Source: Mycteria americana
Taxonomy: Eukaryota; Chordata; Aves; Ciconiiformes; Ciconiidae
Direction: 5' to 3'
Length of the DNA stretch: 64,000 bases
Assembly (NCBI RefSeq): GCF_035582795.1
Contig: NC_134366.1
Coordinates: 108,879,756-108,943,755, forward strand
Shown here: positions 27,001 to 35,600 of the stretch, piece by piece
Layout: the number at the start of each line of letters is the position of its first letter
How positions within the stretch are numbered: position 1 is the stretch's first letter
Made by a program: the position numbers and the translations under genes
The notes under the pieces: generated by a model
Seen by the model: only the letters and a program-made list of their open reading frames with translations
What the model was told of the DNA's origin: nothing
The model's database searches: none

Positions 27001-29201
27001 TCGTTTGAGCGTGCTTTGTGCTGGTGTTTCAATACCCCAAGATTAGCAGCTCCCAGTTTCACCTTCTGTTCCTAGGTAAATGATTATGAGCTTTTCAATT
27101 TCTCTTCCAATCAGTTTTTCTGTGTCCCTAATGATTCTTAGCGCTTATTTTTGAATCTTTTTTTATTTGCTTTGAAGTCTTTTTACGTGCCTATCTGTTC
27201 ATCTACCCATCCATGCTCTAGAAAGACATTCTGCATAAACTGCCAGTATTTCAATCCAAATTTACTTGCAAATTGAACAAAAACATGCTTGAAAAATTAT
27301 TCACAGCTCCTATTTTTTTATTGTAGCCCCAAAGATCCAAGAATCCTAATTGGCTTGTAAGTATAATTGTGATTTTACACTTGATACTCATGAATTTATG
27401 CCTTTTATCAGCTACCTTCTCCCTTTTTGTTAATTACTTTTTGCTTAAAGGAATTGTTTCATCTCTGGTTTTTGGCACACTCTCTCCTTCCATTTGGAAG
27501 ATGCTTACTCCTTTTCTCTTCCTAGATGGGCACACACTGTATAGCGAAAATATTAAGCCCGTTATCAGAATATATTCTTTACGTACTTCTGAGCAGCTGA
27601 CCTGAGTGGCAGGATTTCTCCTTCACTGCTGGTGACAGTCAAAGGCAACGTATGGCCTGGAGCTGAGGAAACCAGCCCCTGTAAATTGTTGTGCAACTTC
27701 TGGTAGAACTGAGATGCAGGAGTGAGAGAAGGGAAATGCTGCCAAAAATAGGAAAGGAAACCAGGGGAGAAACCCAGAAACGCTTGGGAGCCAGGTCTTG
27801 ACCTTTCGAGCAACAGAGTTGACTCCTGTTTGGCTTCTAGCCATTTTTGGCAATACAGACGTACATCTTCCTCCTAAGCACCATTTAAAATTGATGACAG
27901 GATATTTGTTAAAAATTGACCTTGGACAGAAACCTATCATATTAACGAAACTAATCAGCACTCGCTTGCATAAACCATCACCATTGTCCTCCCCCTCCCC
28001 CTGCCCGACTGTGTGCCGGTGCTTTTTCATTTAAGGGCAGTAAATGGCTTCCTCTCCACGCTTCCAGCCAGCCCCTTCAGCTGGTGCCAACCACAGTCTC
28101 ACGGTGACAGCAGCTGTTGGGCTCAAAACAAGCGATTGAACTTCTCAGGTGATTGCACTTGTTGTCATACCTGCTTAAAGGCCACCTTGTTGCCAGGAGA
28201 AAATCTCTTTACCTCGGGGATTGCTAAGGGAGCTAGCAACCAGAGGACAACAAATACAAATCATCTCTGAACATAATGACCTTTTTACTTGGACTTGATG
28301 CACAGCTAACGCGGCGCAGGACTTACTTCTGGTCCCAGTTTCTCCAGGAGATGATGAAAAAAATTGTCAAGCTCCTTCCCTTCTATGTAACCATTGTCTA
28401 AATAAAAGTCAAACATATTAATGGTCAGGCGGTACTGCCTGAGCTCTGGGAACCAGGTCGTGTGCAGGGGGCTCAAGGCTGCATGGTAGGGGTCCCAGCT
28501 GGGGGCCCTGCCTGCCCACTCAGGGGGTTTCCTATTCAATTTGATCAGTTCACGTCGATGTGGGTGCTGGGCACAGCGTTGTGGGGTTCCCTTCGGAGAT
28601 TTCCTTACAGAAAATTCAGGGGCAAAAAACCTCAAAACCCAACAGATTGGGACCACAACAGGGAATAGCTGAAGGAACGGGGAGGTGATGAAAAGGCAAA
28701 AATTTTGGGTTGAAAAGGGGGATTTTAGACCTGATACTAGGGCATGAAGAGGAGGAAGAGGGGGGCTCTGAAACACCTGCAGGACCCCGTGGGGGACAAG
28801 CTTGGATGCGCTGGCAGGCACCCACTCATGCAGGCACCCGTCTGGGCACCCACAGACACTGCGCCCACCTGCATGCGCACCCAGACGGGCACCCACCCAA
28901 ACGGTCACCCTCACCCTCACGGGGCACCCACCCGCGTGGGCAAACTACGTGGCACCCACCCAGCTGGGCACCCGTCCGCCCCAGCACCCCCGCACACACC
29001 ACTCACCCGCCTGGGCGCCCTCTAAACGGCACCCCCCCACCCCCAGGCGGGCACCCACCCGCCCAGCGGACACCCCCGCCTGGGCCCCCCACGCGTGTCC
29101 CGTTCCCCTCCCCGCCGGCCCCACTTGCCGTCGGCGTCGAAGCGCCGCCAGGCGCCGAGGAAGGCGGCGGCGTCCAGGCGCCCCGCCGCGCCGCTCTCCA
29201 T
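45..29201 (-). CDS. SCGN: SCGN, secretagogin (spliced gene; first 8 coding exons, 3' end outside window)
   Basis: Secretagogin is a cytosolic hexa-EF-hand Ca2+ sensor of neuroendocrine cells, pancreatic islets and some neurons; the family is linked to SNARE-dependent exocytosis. Eight exons (73, 71, 93, 90, 57, 78, 56 and 46 bp; 564 bp in total) join to exactly 188 codons with matching phases (1,0,0,0,0,0,2,0) and AG acceptors throughout. EF-hand loops seen: EF1 residues 22-33 ([12 protein letters not shown]), EF2 68-79 ([12 protein letters not shown]), EF3 115-126 ([12 protein letters not shown]), EF4 159-170 ([12 protein letters not shown]). The N-terminus is about three residues shorter than human as I recall it. 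EF5, EF6 and the stop codon lie beyond position 1. The start ATG at 29201 follows from alignment of [11 protein letters not shown] to the family N-terminus. Intron 1 appears to use a GC donor. Orthology rests on remembered human sequence, but the exon-by-exon fit is very strong. Confidence 0.96.
91..1633 (-). other. SCGN: SCGN intron 7
   Basis: 1.5 kb between exons 7 and 8. It contains the short direct and inverted repeat at 331-401. I see no other exon, mobile element or RNA gene. Confidence 0.85.
331..401. repeat. Triplicated 18-bp direct repeat with a 10-bp-stem hairpin
   Basis: The unit ATTGAATCCCAGAGCATT occurs at 331-348, 346-363 (overlapping by 3 bp) and 379-396. The last two copies share a longer identical stretch ending TCTGG. 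At 349-373 the sequence forms a perfect inverted repeat: GAATCCCAGA, loop GCATT, then TCTGGGATTC. Confidence 0.85.
1634..1689 (-). CDS. SCGN: SCGN coding exon 7 (EF4)
   Basis: 56 bp, residues 155-172 plus two bases of codon 173: [18 protein letters not shown](R). It carries the full EF4 loop [12 protein letters not shown], with Asp rather than Glu at position 12. The acceptor is TTGATTTTCAG and the donor GTAGGC. Confidence 0.95.
1690..11784 (-). other. SCGN: SCGN intron 6
   Basis: A 10.1-kb intron. The free ORFs here (for example 5833-6090 minus and 6681-7163 plus) are short, resemble no family I know, and lack splice or codon support. The region holds A/T-rich simple tracts (about 2336-2350, 8779-8830, 9360-9381). 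No CR1 or LTR was recognised. A few bits near 5940-6010 resemble the old amniote interspersed repeat noted at 41.6 kb, at low confidence. Confidence 0.75.
11785..11862 (-). CDS. SCGN: SCGN coding exon 6
   Basis: 78 bp, residues 129-154, from [14 protein letters not shown] to KLEEYTDTM, phase 0 at both ends. This is the helical segment between EF3 and EF4. The acceptor is CTTACTACAG and the donor GTAAGA. Confidence 0.94.
11863..14995 (-). other. SCGN: SCGN intron 5
   Basis: A 3.1-kb intron, about 70 % of which is a CR1 LINE inserted antisense to the gene (about 12540-14799). The remaining flanks, 11863-12540 and 14800-14995, show no recognisable feature. Confidence 0.88.
12540..14799 (+). mobile_element. 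CR1 LINE, internally deleted (endonuclease part plus 3' end; most of the reverse transcriptase missing)
   Basis: Non-LTR retrotransposon of the avian CR1 family, on the plus strand and antisense to SCGN. From about 12587 an ORF leads into the apurinic endonuclease-like domain (12840-13700), with the family phrase [19 protein letters not shown] and later [12 protein letters not shown] and SDHEMSL. It continues through the linker up to about 14080. There the sequence jumps to the ORF2 C-terminus (EEWLESCP, then [15 protein letters not shown]) and runs to the typical 3' end (ORF stop about 14716, then CTTTTCCAACC and an ATTCTATGATTCT tail). The reverse transcriptase core is absent. Decay: a frame shift near 12960, a stop at about 13716 next to an A11 run, TAA near 13961 and a stop near 14292. 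The 5' boundary is uncertain (12440-12590). It is not a host gene and cannot move by itself. Confidence 0.9.
14996..15052 (-). CDS. SCGN: SCGN coding exon 5 (EF3)
   Basis: 57 bp, residues 110-128, [19 protein letters not shown], phase 0 at both ends. It holds a canonical EF-hand loop (D115, D117, S119, G120, E126). The acceptor is CTCCATTCAG and the donor GTAAGT. A CR1 insertion lies in the next intron, about 200 bp away on the low-coordinate side. Confidence 0.95.
15053..16128 (-). other. SCGN: SCGN introns 4 and 3
   Basis: Intron 4 (15053-15754, 702 bp) and intron 3 (15845-16128, 284 bp) flank exon 4. Neither contains a recognisable repeat or gene. Confidence 0.85.
15755..15844 (-). CDS. 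SCGN: SCGN coding exon 4
   Basis: 90 bp, residues 80-109, phase 0 at both ends. It carries the conserved block [20 protein letters not shown] between EF2 and EF3, nearly identical to human secretagogin as I recall it. The acceptor has a long pyrimidine tract (T run then CCAG). The donor is GTCTGT, a weak match to consensus. Confidence 0.95.
16129..16221 (-). CDS. SCGN: SCGN coding exon 3 (EF2)
   Basis: 93 bp, residues 49-79, phase 0 at both ends. It begins [20 protein letters not shown] and contains the EF2 loop [12 protein letters not shown]. The acceptor is CCATGGCAG and the donor GTATCT. Thr at loop position 3 departs from the Asp/Asn/Ser norm, so this hand may bind Ca2+ weakly (inference). 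Confidence 0.94.
16549..16570. repeat. 9-bp-stem inverted repeat
   Basis: TGAACTACA, loop TCCC, TGTAGTTCA, a perfect small hairpin in SCGN intron 2. Probably incidental. Confidence 0.6.
18400..18720. other. GC-rich patch with perfect hairpin in SCGN intron 2
   Basis: A GC-rich, moderately CpG-containing stretch in otherwise AT-rich intron. It is open in several frames (18300-18746 minus, 18345-18713 plus), which is expected from base composition alone. It includes a perfect 12-bp inverted repeat at 18494-18523 (GCAAGATCACTG, loop TCCCAG, CAGTGATCTTGC). It could be an intronic regulatory element; no function can be read from it. Confidence 0.5.
23529..23752 (-). mobile_element. CR1 LINE 3' fragment
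   Basis: The reverse-oriented CR1 3' end starts with the inverted tail AGAATCATAGAATGG and GGTTGGAAGGGACC. It continues through phrases typical of avian CR1 (for example GGGCAACCTGTTCCAGTGTC) to about 23752. It is a 5'-truncated copy of about 220 bp, in the same orientation as SCGN. Near-perfect direct repeats flank it (see findings). Confidence 0.92.
25041..25140. repeat. Pentanucleotide microsatellite (GAATA/GGAAT)n
   Basis: About 19-20 tandem 5-bp units: a GGAAT-type block (about 25050-25075) followed by a GAATA/ATAGA block up to about 25137. It abuts the inverted CR1 3' tail at 25146, so it probably grew from the CR1 terminal microsatellite. The free reading frame here (FYSIL repeats on the minus strand) is an artefact of the repeat. 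Confidence 0.93.
25141..25255 (-). mobile_element. CR1 LINE 3' fragment (with microsatellite tail)
   Basis: Inverted CR1 3' end: GGTTGGAAGGGACCT, then a short truncated body with the family-typical GGGCATTGTCCAAATGC. It ends near 25255. The tail side carries the expanded pentanucleotide array. Confidence 0.82.
26287..26356. repeat. Dispersed repeat, copy A (unidentified family)
   Basis: A 65-70-bp segment beginning GCGGAAATACTGCCAAAAAT. A similar segment in the same orientation lies at 27730-27795, with roughly 75-80 % identity by eye. Family unknown. Confidence 0.6.
27730..27795. repeat. Dispersed repeat, copy B (unidentified family)
   Basis: Partner of 26287-26356; shared core CTGCCAAAAATAGG, then GAAACCAGGGGAGAAA and CTTGGGAGCC. 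Direct orientation, 1.44 kb apart. Similarity further toward lower coordinates is weak. Confidence 0.6.
28327..28397 (-). CDS. SCGN: SCGN coding exon 2 (EF1 second half)
   Basis: 71 bp, residues 25-48, reading (D)[19 protein letters not shown] and then LGPE. The acceptor is TTTATTTAG and the donor GTAAGT. It begins with two bases completing the codon split with exon 1 and ends in phase 0. It completes the first Ca2+-binding loop, with Asn at loop position 5 and Glu at position 12. Confidence 0.95.
28398..29128 (-). other. SCGN: SCGN intron 1 (apparent GC-AG intron)
   Basis: 731 bp, the first intron. The donor on the minus strand is GCAAGT and the acceptor TTTATTTAG. Its exon-1 half is a CACCC-rich degenerate repeat tract and part of the CpG island. 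The 319-aa plus-strand and 306-aa minus-strand open frames overlapping here follow from GC bias. Confidence 0.85.
28800..29095. repeat. Degenerate GGCACCCACC / TGGGCACCC tandem tract
   Basis: Many imperfect copies of a GGCACCCACC-like unit with interspersed GGGCACCC, mostly 15-20 bp apart. The minus (transcribed) strand is G-rich, with repeated GGGTG/GGTGCC runs that could form G-quadruplexes in the SCGN pre-mRNA (inference). Confidence 0.75.
29129..29201 (-). CDS. SCGN: SCGN coding exon 1 (start codon, EF1 first half)
   Basis: Encodes residues 1-24 ([20 protein letters not shown], then FDAD) plus the first base of codon 25. The ATG occupies 29199-29201. The 3' border reads GACG|GCAAGT, a GC-type donor with otherwise ideal consensus. 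Only this border keeps frame with exon 2 and restores the EF1 loop. The nearest GT, 4 nt further in, would shift frame and reach a stop within about 13 codons. The exon lies in a CpG island. Confidence 0.93.
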
Positions 29202-29420
29202 GGTGCTGCCGCCGGCGCCCGCCCGCGCAGCCCCGCGCAGCCCCCGCGCAGCCCCCGCGCAGCCCCGCGGAGGCTCTGCCCGCGGCCGCCGGCGGCCCCG
29301 GCTTTCTTTGAGGGCGGCGGCCCCGCCCCGGGGGCGGCCCCGCGGGGGGCGCGGGGGGGGGGGGGAGAGGGGAAGCCCTCCCCCCCCCCCCCCCCCCCAC
29401 GCGTGCGGCACGGCCCCGCG
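29202..29420 (-). promoter_or_regulatory. SCGN: SCGN 5' UTR / core promoter region
   Basis: Immediately upstream of the ATG. About four tandem copies of a CGCGCAGCCCC(C) unit at about 29225-29270, Sp1-like GC boxes at 29321-29337, and a G13 run (29353-29365) facing a C19 run (29380-29398). The transcription start cannot be fixed from sequence alone. Confidence 0.65.
29353..29398. repeat. Inverted G13 / C19 homopolymers
   Basis: G13 at 29353-29365, a 14-bp spacer that itself pairs (GAGGG ... CCCTC), then C19 at 29380-29398. Together they can form a GC hairpin of 13 bp or more, about 150-200 bp upstream of the SCGN start codon. Homopolymer lengths in such a place are often unreliable in assemblies. 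Confidence 0.9.
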
Positions 29421-29660
29421 GGGCCCGTCCCACGGAGCAGCCCGTGTCGGGGGCCTGTCCCCCGGAGCAGCCCACGGGCAAGGCCCGTCTCGAAATCGGG
29501 GTGTGCTCGGGCACAGGTTCCGGCAGGACGGATCTCAGCCCTCCCGGGGAGGAGGGAGAAACACCCGACCCGCAGCCGGCGCTCCGGAAGGGCCGTGCGC
29601 CCCTTGCAGACAACCTTCGAAGTTTCAAAACTCCCCGAACGACGGCAGAAGTGCTTGAGG

Positions 29661-32600
29661 GAAAGGTGAGGCTTCAGAGGAGAAGTGGTGTTTGGGGGCG
29701 GGGGGGAAAGTTTGCTAAAACGTGTAACTCTCCTCCTCGGTTTAAGAAAACGAAGCAGCAGCAGCAGGCAGGGGTCTCTCACCTTCTCATCCCTCCCAGC
29801 CGTCAGGAGGGTTTCCCTCGCAGGAATGAAGAGCCACAGAATGAGGACGGATGGAAAGCTACACCCTCTTCCTCCTGTAATCCTAATCAAAAGAAGAAAC
29901 CTTGGGGTTAGAGGTCTCAGCACTGATAGAGAAGGGCTGATATTTATTTATATTCTTGATGGTCCTGCTTGGGACTACATGTGATTTGAATGTCACCTGT
30001 ATATTCACCTGCAGTGATTTCAAGTACCTGGGACTGGGCTCTGTGTCTTTGGGTGTGCTCCCAGAATAGTTTCTAACAACTTTATTATCTCCTTTGAGAT
30101 CCCTTACAGATAGTTTTTTCCAGGTTGCTTTTGATTCAATATATATATTTCGATTTTATGCAAATTCTGATTGCTCTAGAGAGGCTCTCAGAAGCAGAGC
30201 AGAAAAGGCTTTTGAAAGTATTTGAAGTTTGCCCTGAGCAAGCTCCTATTTCATCTGAGAAAAAAAAAAACAAACCCTGAAGAGCTAAAAGTTGCATTTT
30301 ACTCAGGAAATACCAGGTCTGCAAGTTACATTATTTCAGAGACATCACAGCAGCAATGTCCAGCTTGTCCAGTGTGCAAAGGAAAAGGAGATGCTGCGGA
30401 GCCATTGCCTTTAAGCAGCAGCATGCGAGCGGCTCGGTACGGGGGTTCCCTGGCCGGCAGCCCGGGATCACCTTTGGACTCCAGAAAAATTATCGTCAAG
30501 ACGTTAACGCAATGGCAAGGCTAAAAGCAACCCCTGGGTTTCATGAGCGAGCTCAGAGGGGGAACCCCAGCACGGGAGAGGAGCATGTGCTCAACAGGTA
30601 ATGACACACAGGGAAGTCTAAATTTTTAGGGGACACCTGCACAAGTCCCTCGCTGCCATGACCGGCCACTCCACAGGTTTCTCTTTGACCCCTCCTTGCC
30701 TCACTGCCAAAAGGCATTTCTGGGGTGAGGCATTTCTGGGGTGACGGCTCCCTCATGGAACCTCTCCTTCAGCCTCTTCTCCCCAGTGCTTCCCACCGTG
30801 GCCACCGGCAGCGGTGGCCTCGTGTGCCCCATGGGAGCTGCCCGAGCTCCTGTGTGGGGTGAGGTCACCTGGCGCTGCTCCATGGCATGGTGGGGCGTGA
30901 AGGCCACTTTTTGGCCCCATCTCTCTTCCCAGGACCCAGAGCCGCAGACAGGGAGCATCCCGATCCAGGTTTTTAGCAGAGAGCTGCCCATCAGTTTCTA
31001 GCAAGTTTTGTAACCTGGCTTTGGAAAGCATCACCGTGGCTGATACCAACAAGGGTCCTTGGTAGCATGATCACGACAACTAGTTTCTTACTAAAAATAT
31101 TCTTAACAGAACTAACTTAAGAGGAAATACTACCCATATTTTGAAATACTTGCACGGGGAAGCACCCTGCTGTTTGACAGGGACAGAGACAGCGAGGTTT
31201 TATGGGAACTGATGCAAAACTCAAGGCATTGAGAAGAGCTTGTCACAGCTGGTTCTCCTTCGTGCCCTCACAGGAGGAAGAGCAGGCAAGAAGCATCACC
31301 TTACTTAAACTGCCAATATTTATTCAGGATCTCACAGAACCTCAGTGAAACCAGGTCCAGGATGGAGATAAAAAAGGACCTTAAAGCTTAATGGGCTCTC
31401 ACCAAAACTCATCATTACCTGTGCATGAGGATGTGGATGATACGTGTCCATCCGTCTGAGCACCTCTGTCCTCCCACACACCCTGTGCTGGCTGTCTGCC
31501 CCGGCAGAGAGAGGCTTTGCTTCCACACAGCAGCAGAGCATGTTTGTCAAGGGGAAAAAAAGGAGCAGAGATGATGGCCTCCTCTTCTCTTTGCACCAGC
31601 TATGCCTTTGCTCCCTGCCAAAACCCTCCACCAACATACCCTATAGATATAGGGGCCACCCCACAGACACATGGCTTAACCGTTCTGACCCACCATATAT
31701 CGCACAAGATGGATTTAGGGGCCTTAGGGGTGGAATTGCAGAAATTTAGCTCAAAGTGACTGGAACCAGGTAAGCTGAGAGAAACCCCAGCCTGCGGTGA
31801 GGAGCCGACTGCCCCACTGCATGGCTAAAATGGGGTTCGGCTTCTCCAGTTGCTTTAGGTGACTCAGTAAAGCATGAATGAAAAAACCCCAAACAGCTCA
31901 AAGTAACTTTTACTGGTTCAGCAGGGCTTTCTGCAGGGTACCATAAATTTGAGGAGCGTATCGAACTGTGGATCTATTGCCATTAGTATTAAAACAACAA
32001 ACTGAAGATAGCTGCCGTGTGTGCAGCTCACGTACCAAACTCAGCAACCGCCCTGCCTTGGCTTATTTCCTTAAAGGAATAAATAAGGATTAAAGGTAGG
32101 CACTATTTTAAAAAGCAGGGAGTGCTTTTGTTTAAGGACTTCTCCTTTGGCTCCGGCTTTGCACTGTGCAGTAACGCTTGAGGTAGATGATCTCCAATCA
32201 GTGTTTTGAAAAGCTGAAAATGAAAAAAAAAAAGGCAATTGAATTCTATTGCTTCAAAGCATTATAGATTTTTAAAGATACATATTTTGAAAACCCCACC
32301 ACTGTCCCATTATTTTTTTCTTAAGTTCAGAAATGGCTTTAATGTAATAACACTTGACAGGATGATTTTTTCCATTAAGGCTTTGTGATGACAGATCATT
32401 AGTTCAGATGTTTCTTTTATTGGTTTATTTTCAGATTATGGCAATTAGACATCAAAGAATAAAAAATGTCCCTTTTTTTTAATGTGAATCTGGGTGTGTA
32501 AAATAGCTTTGAAAAAGTATAAAAATAGCTATTTTTCTAGAAAACTCCTTTTCTCTGTGATCTGCAAGGCTCCTGAAAAAGGCAACCAAAAATTTGGGAT

Positions 32601-35600
32601 GTAGGTAAGACAGACTCACTAGGAAGTGGAAGTGAACAACTTATTCCCAGTACCTCTTCCCTCCTTTCAGCTCAGGCGCTCTCGTGTTGGTGGGTACCAG
32701 CCCTCGCTCTCCCGCTCAGGGAGCCTCCGAGCCGGCTTCTGCACCTTCCCGGGCTGCCCGACAGGTGCTTCTCTTCCACAGCACCCCTCAGCCTTCCCAA
32801 AACCCTGCCTTGAGGACTCCCACAAAGACGTTCTCGACTACAAGGAAGAGCAAATACCCCGGATGCCCCCTGACTTCGGTGGCATTTGGCTCATAAATGA
32901 ATGTGCATTGGTAGGTGCCTTCATGCTGGAAGCATTTGCACGGCCATTATGCGGCCCCACTGTGGGTCAGGGAGCCCTCCAGCTGGGAGACACAAGCAAC
33001 GCTGTATTATTTAGCTGATGCTGATAATAAATTAAAAAAATGGCAATTTGTCCAAAGTATGGAGCAGTGTAAGGAGCATGTGGCCAAACCCCAGGCTGGG
33101 CTAGCTTTGCAGAAAGGCTTAATCAAGCAACTGGAAATGATGGGAAGACATGCCTAAAAGTGCAGATTGCTGATTTGCAAACAGAAAAAGGGACAGCTGA
33201 CAAATGCCTCGTTCTTTGGGCCAGACTCGAAGTACCGCTGTCACACATTTGGGTTTCCACGATCAGAACAGGGAACCAAAAAAAAAAACAAACCAGCATC
33301 GGGATTTGTGGCATGACTTTGTCCCTCACCTTTTCAGAAGATAATTTCAATAGACGCAGACACGGCTTTATAAATGGAAATAATTTTCCTCATCAAATGG
33401 CTTCAGCTACCCTCAGCTTTGCACTGACCGGGGACACTGAGGAAGCCTCCGCTGGCACCCATCAGCGTTTCCTCCCGCACTGAGCGTGGGTTTTGCGGGT
33501 AGCTTGGGTCCTGCACAGGTCCTGCAGGAAGCCCAAGCCCGGATCATGGTGCGACCTGTTTTCCCCAGCACCTGATTTGCATCAGCGGGGTGGGAGGCGA
33601 GGGTGCCGGCTGAGCTGCTGCGTGCAGCTGGGCTGCGGAGGGTGGGGATGACGTGCTGCCGCCCAGCAAGGGGTCTGTGAGCATCCCAGAAAAGGAAAAT
33701 GCTGGAGAAGCAGACGAAAGACAAACTGAAAAGGAAACGAAGTCGAAATAACAGGGTCAGTCAGTCCCCCTACCATTTGCGTGGAAATCAAGTCAGAGAT
33801 AAAGCTGTCCGCTGCAGAAAAGGAATAGGCTCTTCTTTTTTCCAACCCCACCCTCAGATGGGTACAGGGTGCTTATTAGCGGCAGACCCCCACCCCCACC
33901 GGCGCAGGCGGATGCCTTCCTCCCCCCCGCTCCCTCCCTCCCTCTGCCCAGCAAAGCGCGCGTCCCGGTGCGGTGCTGGGTGCTGGCTCCATCCCTTCTG
34001 GCCCAGCTGGTGCTGGGGGTGCGGGTGCGGGGGTGCGCGGGGATGCACTGCCGTTCCAGGTCCCGGTACCAAGTGATGTGATGTGACGGGAGGGCTACCG
34101 GCCCACAGATGTTCCCATCCACAGATTCCCACCAAGGCCAGGTTTTTCCAGCCTTCCCCGTGCAGCCCCCCAAAATGAGAGGCATCAGTCCTCTGTTCTC
34201 TTCTCCGTTTTGGACTGGCAATGGGGATCCCATGGGTGTTATGGGGGAGCAGCCAACCCCTTCCCGCTGGGGAGCTGCTGGAAAGGAGGGGTCAGGACTC
34301 AGGCCATCAGCTGGGATCTAAGAGGAAACTTCCCAAAGGAAAAGCCGACATTTCCCCCAGCTACAAGCCGCTTGGTGCTACCCAGCCAGGGGCTGCAGTC
34401 TCAGTTACGGTTAATGACTTACTTTCATTATTTCAGTCTTCTGCTAGAATTTAATGTTGTCTGAATAAAGTGGGGGCTGTACAGCCTCCCTGGGGCTCTC
34501 CTCTACCCACCGCTGGGTCTTACCCACCTAAGCGAACAGGAAGGGAAGGAGGCACCTCCCGAGCGATGCTGAGGCAGAGATTACAGAATTAACTTTACTC
34601 CTCCATTCAGTTAAACCAAATTGGATTTGCCAAGCTGGCAGCCCCTCTCCTGCCTTCTCTGGCCGGTATCAATCTAATTAAAATGCTTGTTCCCCCAAGC
34701 AGCTTTTCTTCTCCGCAATTCAACTTACTGGAAAAGCAGAAAAAACAGGCTCTGAAGGGTCGGGGCTGTGGTCAGCTGGCAGAGCTCATTGCAAATTGCC
34801 AAAGCAACGTCAGCACAGCGGCATCAGAGCAAGGACCCCGCCACGAGGCTGGGAAGGACCGTGGCAGCATCTCTGCTTTCCCACGCTCCATTTCTCAAAT
34901 GTGGGTGCTCAAAACCCTCATCTAATAAAGCCCCAGGACAGCTGATGTAGGGGTGTCAAAGGCAGGGTGGCTTTCATGTCGGGAAGAGACTCTTCTCATA
35001 TTGGCAGGAGCCTCTTCTTCAGTTTGCTGCGGGATACGGCATAAGAAATTAAGTTTTGCGATAGCACAGCGCTTGCAAAGACACCTCGAAAAAAATGCAT
35101 TTTCCCCTTCATCTGCTGTGCAGACACTCACACTTTGTTTTCTCTCTCTCTTTTTGAAAATACAGGGTCTCACCGTTCGGGTTCTCGGTGCTGACGAGCA
35201 TCCTTGCTCTTGCAGCCATTTCTCTGTGGTACTTGGCACCGGGGAATTTGCACTCCCAGGGCAGCAGTGGCCCCTGCCCCTGCGGGGTCTCTCTGAAACA
35301 GCAGGACCAGCCACGGGTGGGATGTCCTGGGGAGGGGGTGAGCCGCAGCCCCAGGTACGGGGAGGCGAAGGCACTTGCCACAGGCTGCCCAGGGCAGGCC
35401 AAGGACGGCAGTCCGGGCTCCCGCCCAGGCAGGCGCCTCGTCCCAAGGACCAGCTTGTCCCTGGCTGTGTGCTGATGGAGAACCGACAGCTCTGTCCCAA
35501 ACACGGAGGAAAACGGAGTCACTTGTTTTTAAGAGGTTTCATTTAAGCTGGCAGAGACAGAGAAGCCGATCTCTTCCCTCTTTCCTCTTCCTCCAAGCCT

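Larger units (their letters stand above)
16222..28326 (-). other. SCGN: SCGN intron 2
   Basis: A 12.1-kb intron, the largest in the visible part of the gene. It holds hairpins at 16549-16570 and 18494-18523, GC-rich patches at about 18400-18720 and 20390-20560, two minus-strand CR1 3' ends (23.5 and 25.2 kb), a pentanucleotide array (25.04-25.14 kb) and a dispersed repeat pair (26.29 and 27.73 kb). No extra exon is supported; exons 2 and 3 join directly in frame. Confidence 0.85.
28790..29660. promoter_or_regulatory. SCGN: CpG island spanning SCGN 5' end
   Basis: Very GC- and CpG-rich compared with the AT-rich surroundings, densest from about 29090 to 29620. It covers SCGN exon 1 and the proximal promoter. 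GC boxes (CCCCGCCCC at 29321-29329 and GGGGCGG just after) are Sp1-like. A TATA box is not evident. Confidence 0.88.

Noticed and set aside
29123..29128. GT donor (GTGGGG) for SCGN exon 1
   Set aside because: It would shift frame and give a stop in exon 2. The GC donor restores a perfect EF-hand, so GT was rejected as the main donor.
28710..29669. Long plus-strand open frame of 319 codons over the SCGN CpG island
   Set aside because: It is Pro/Ala/Arg/Gly-rich, as expected from GC-biased sequence, overlaps the SCGN exon and simple repeats, and shows no domain.
29003..29923. Long minus-strand open frame of 306 codons covering the SCGN promoter
   Set aside because: It is in a different frame from SCGN exon 1 and is low-complexity, caused by GC bias. 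The real exon is the 73-bp one starting at 29201.
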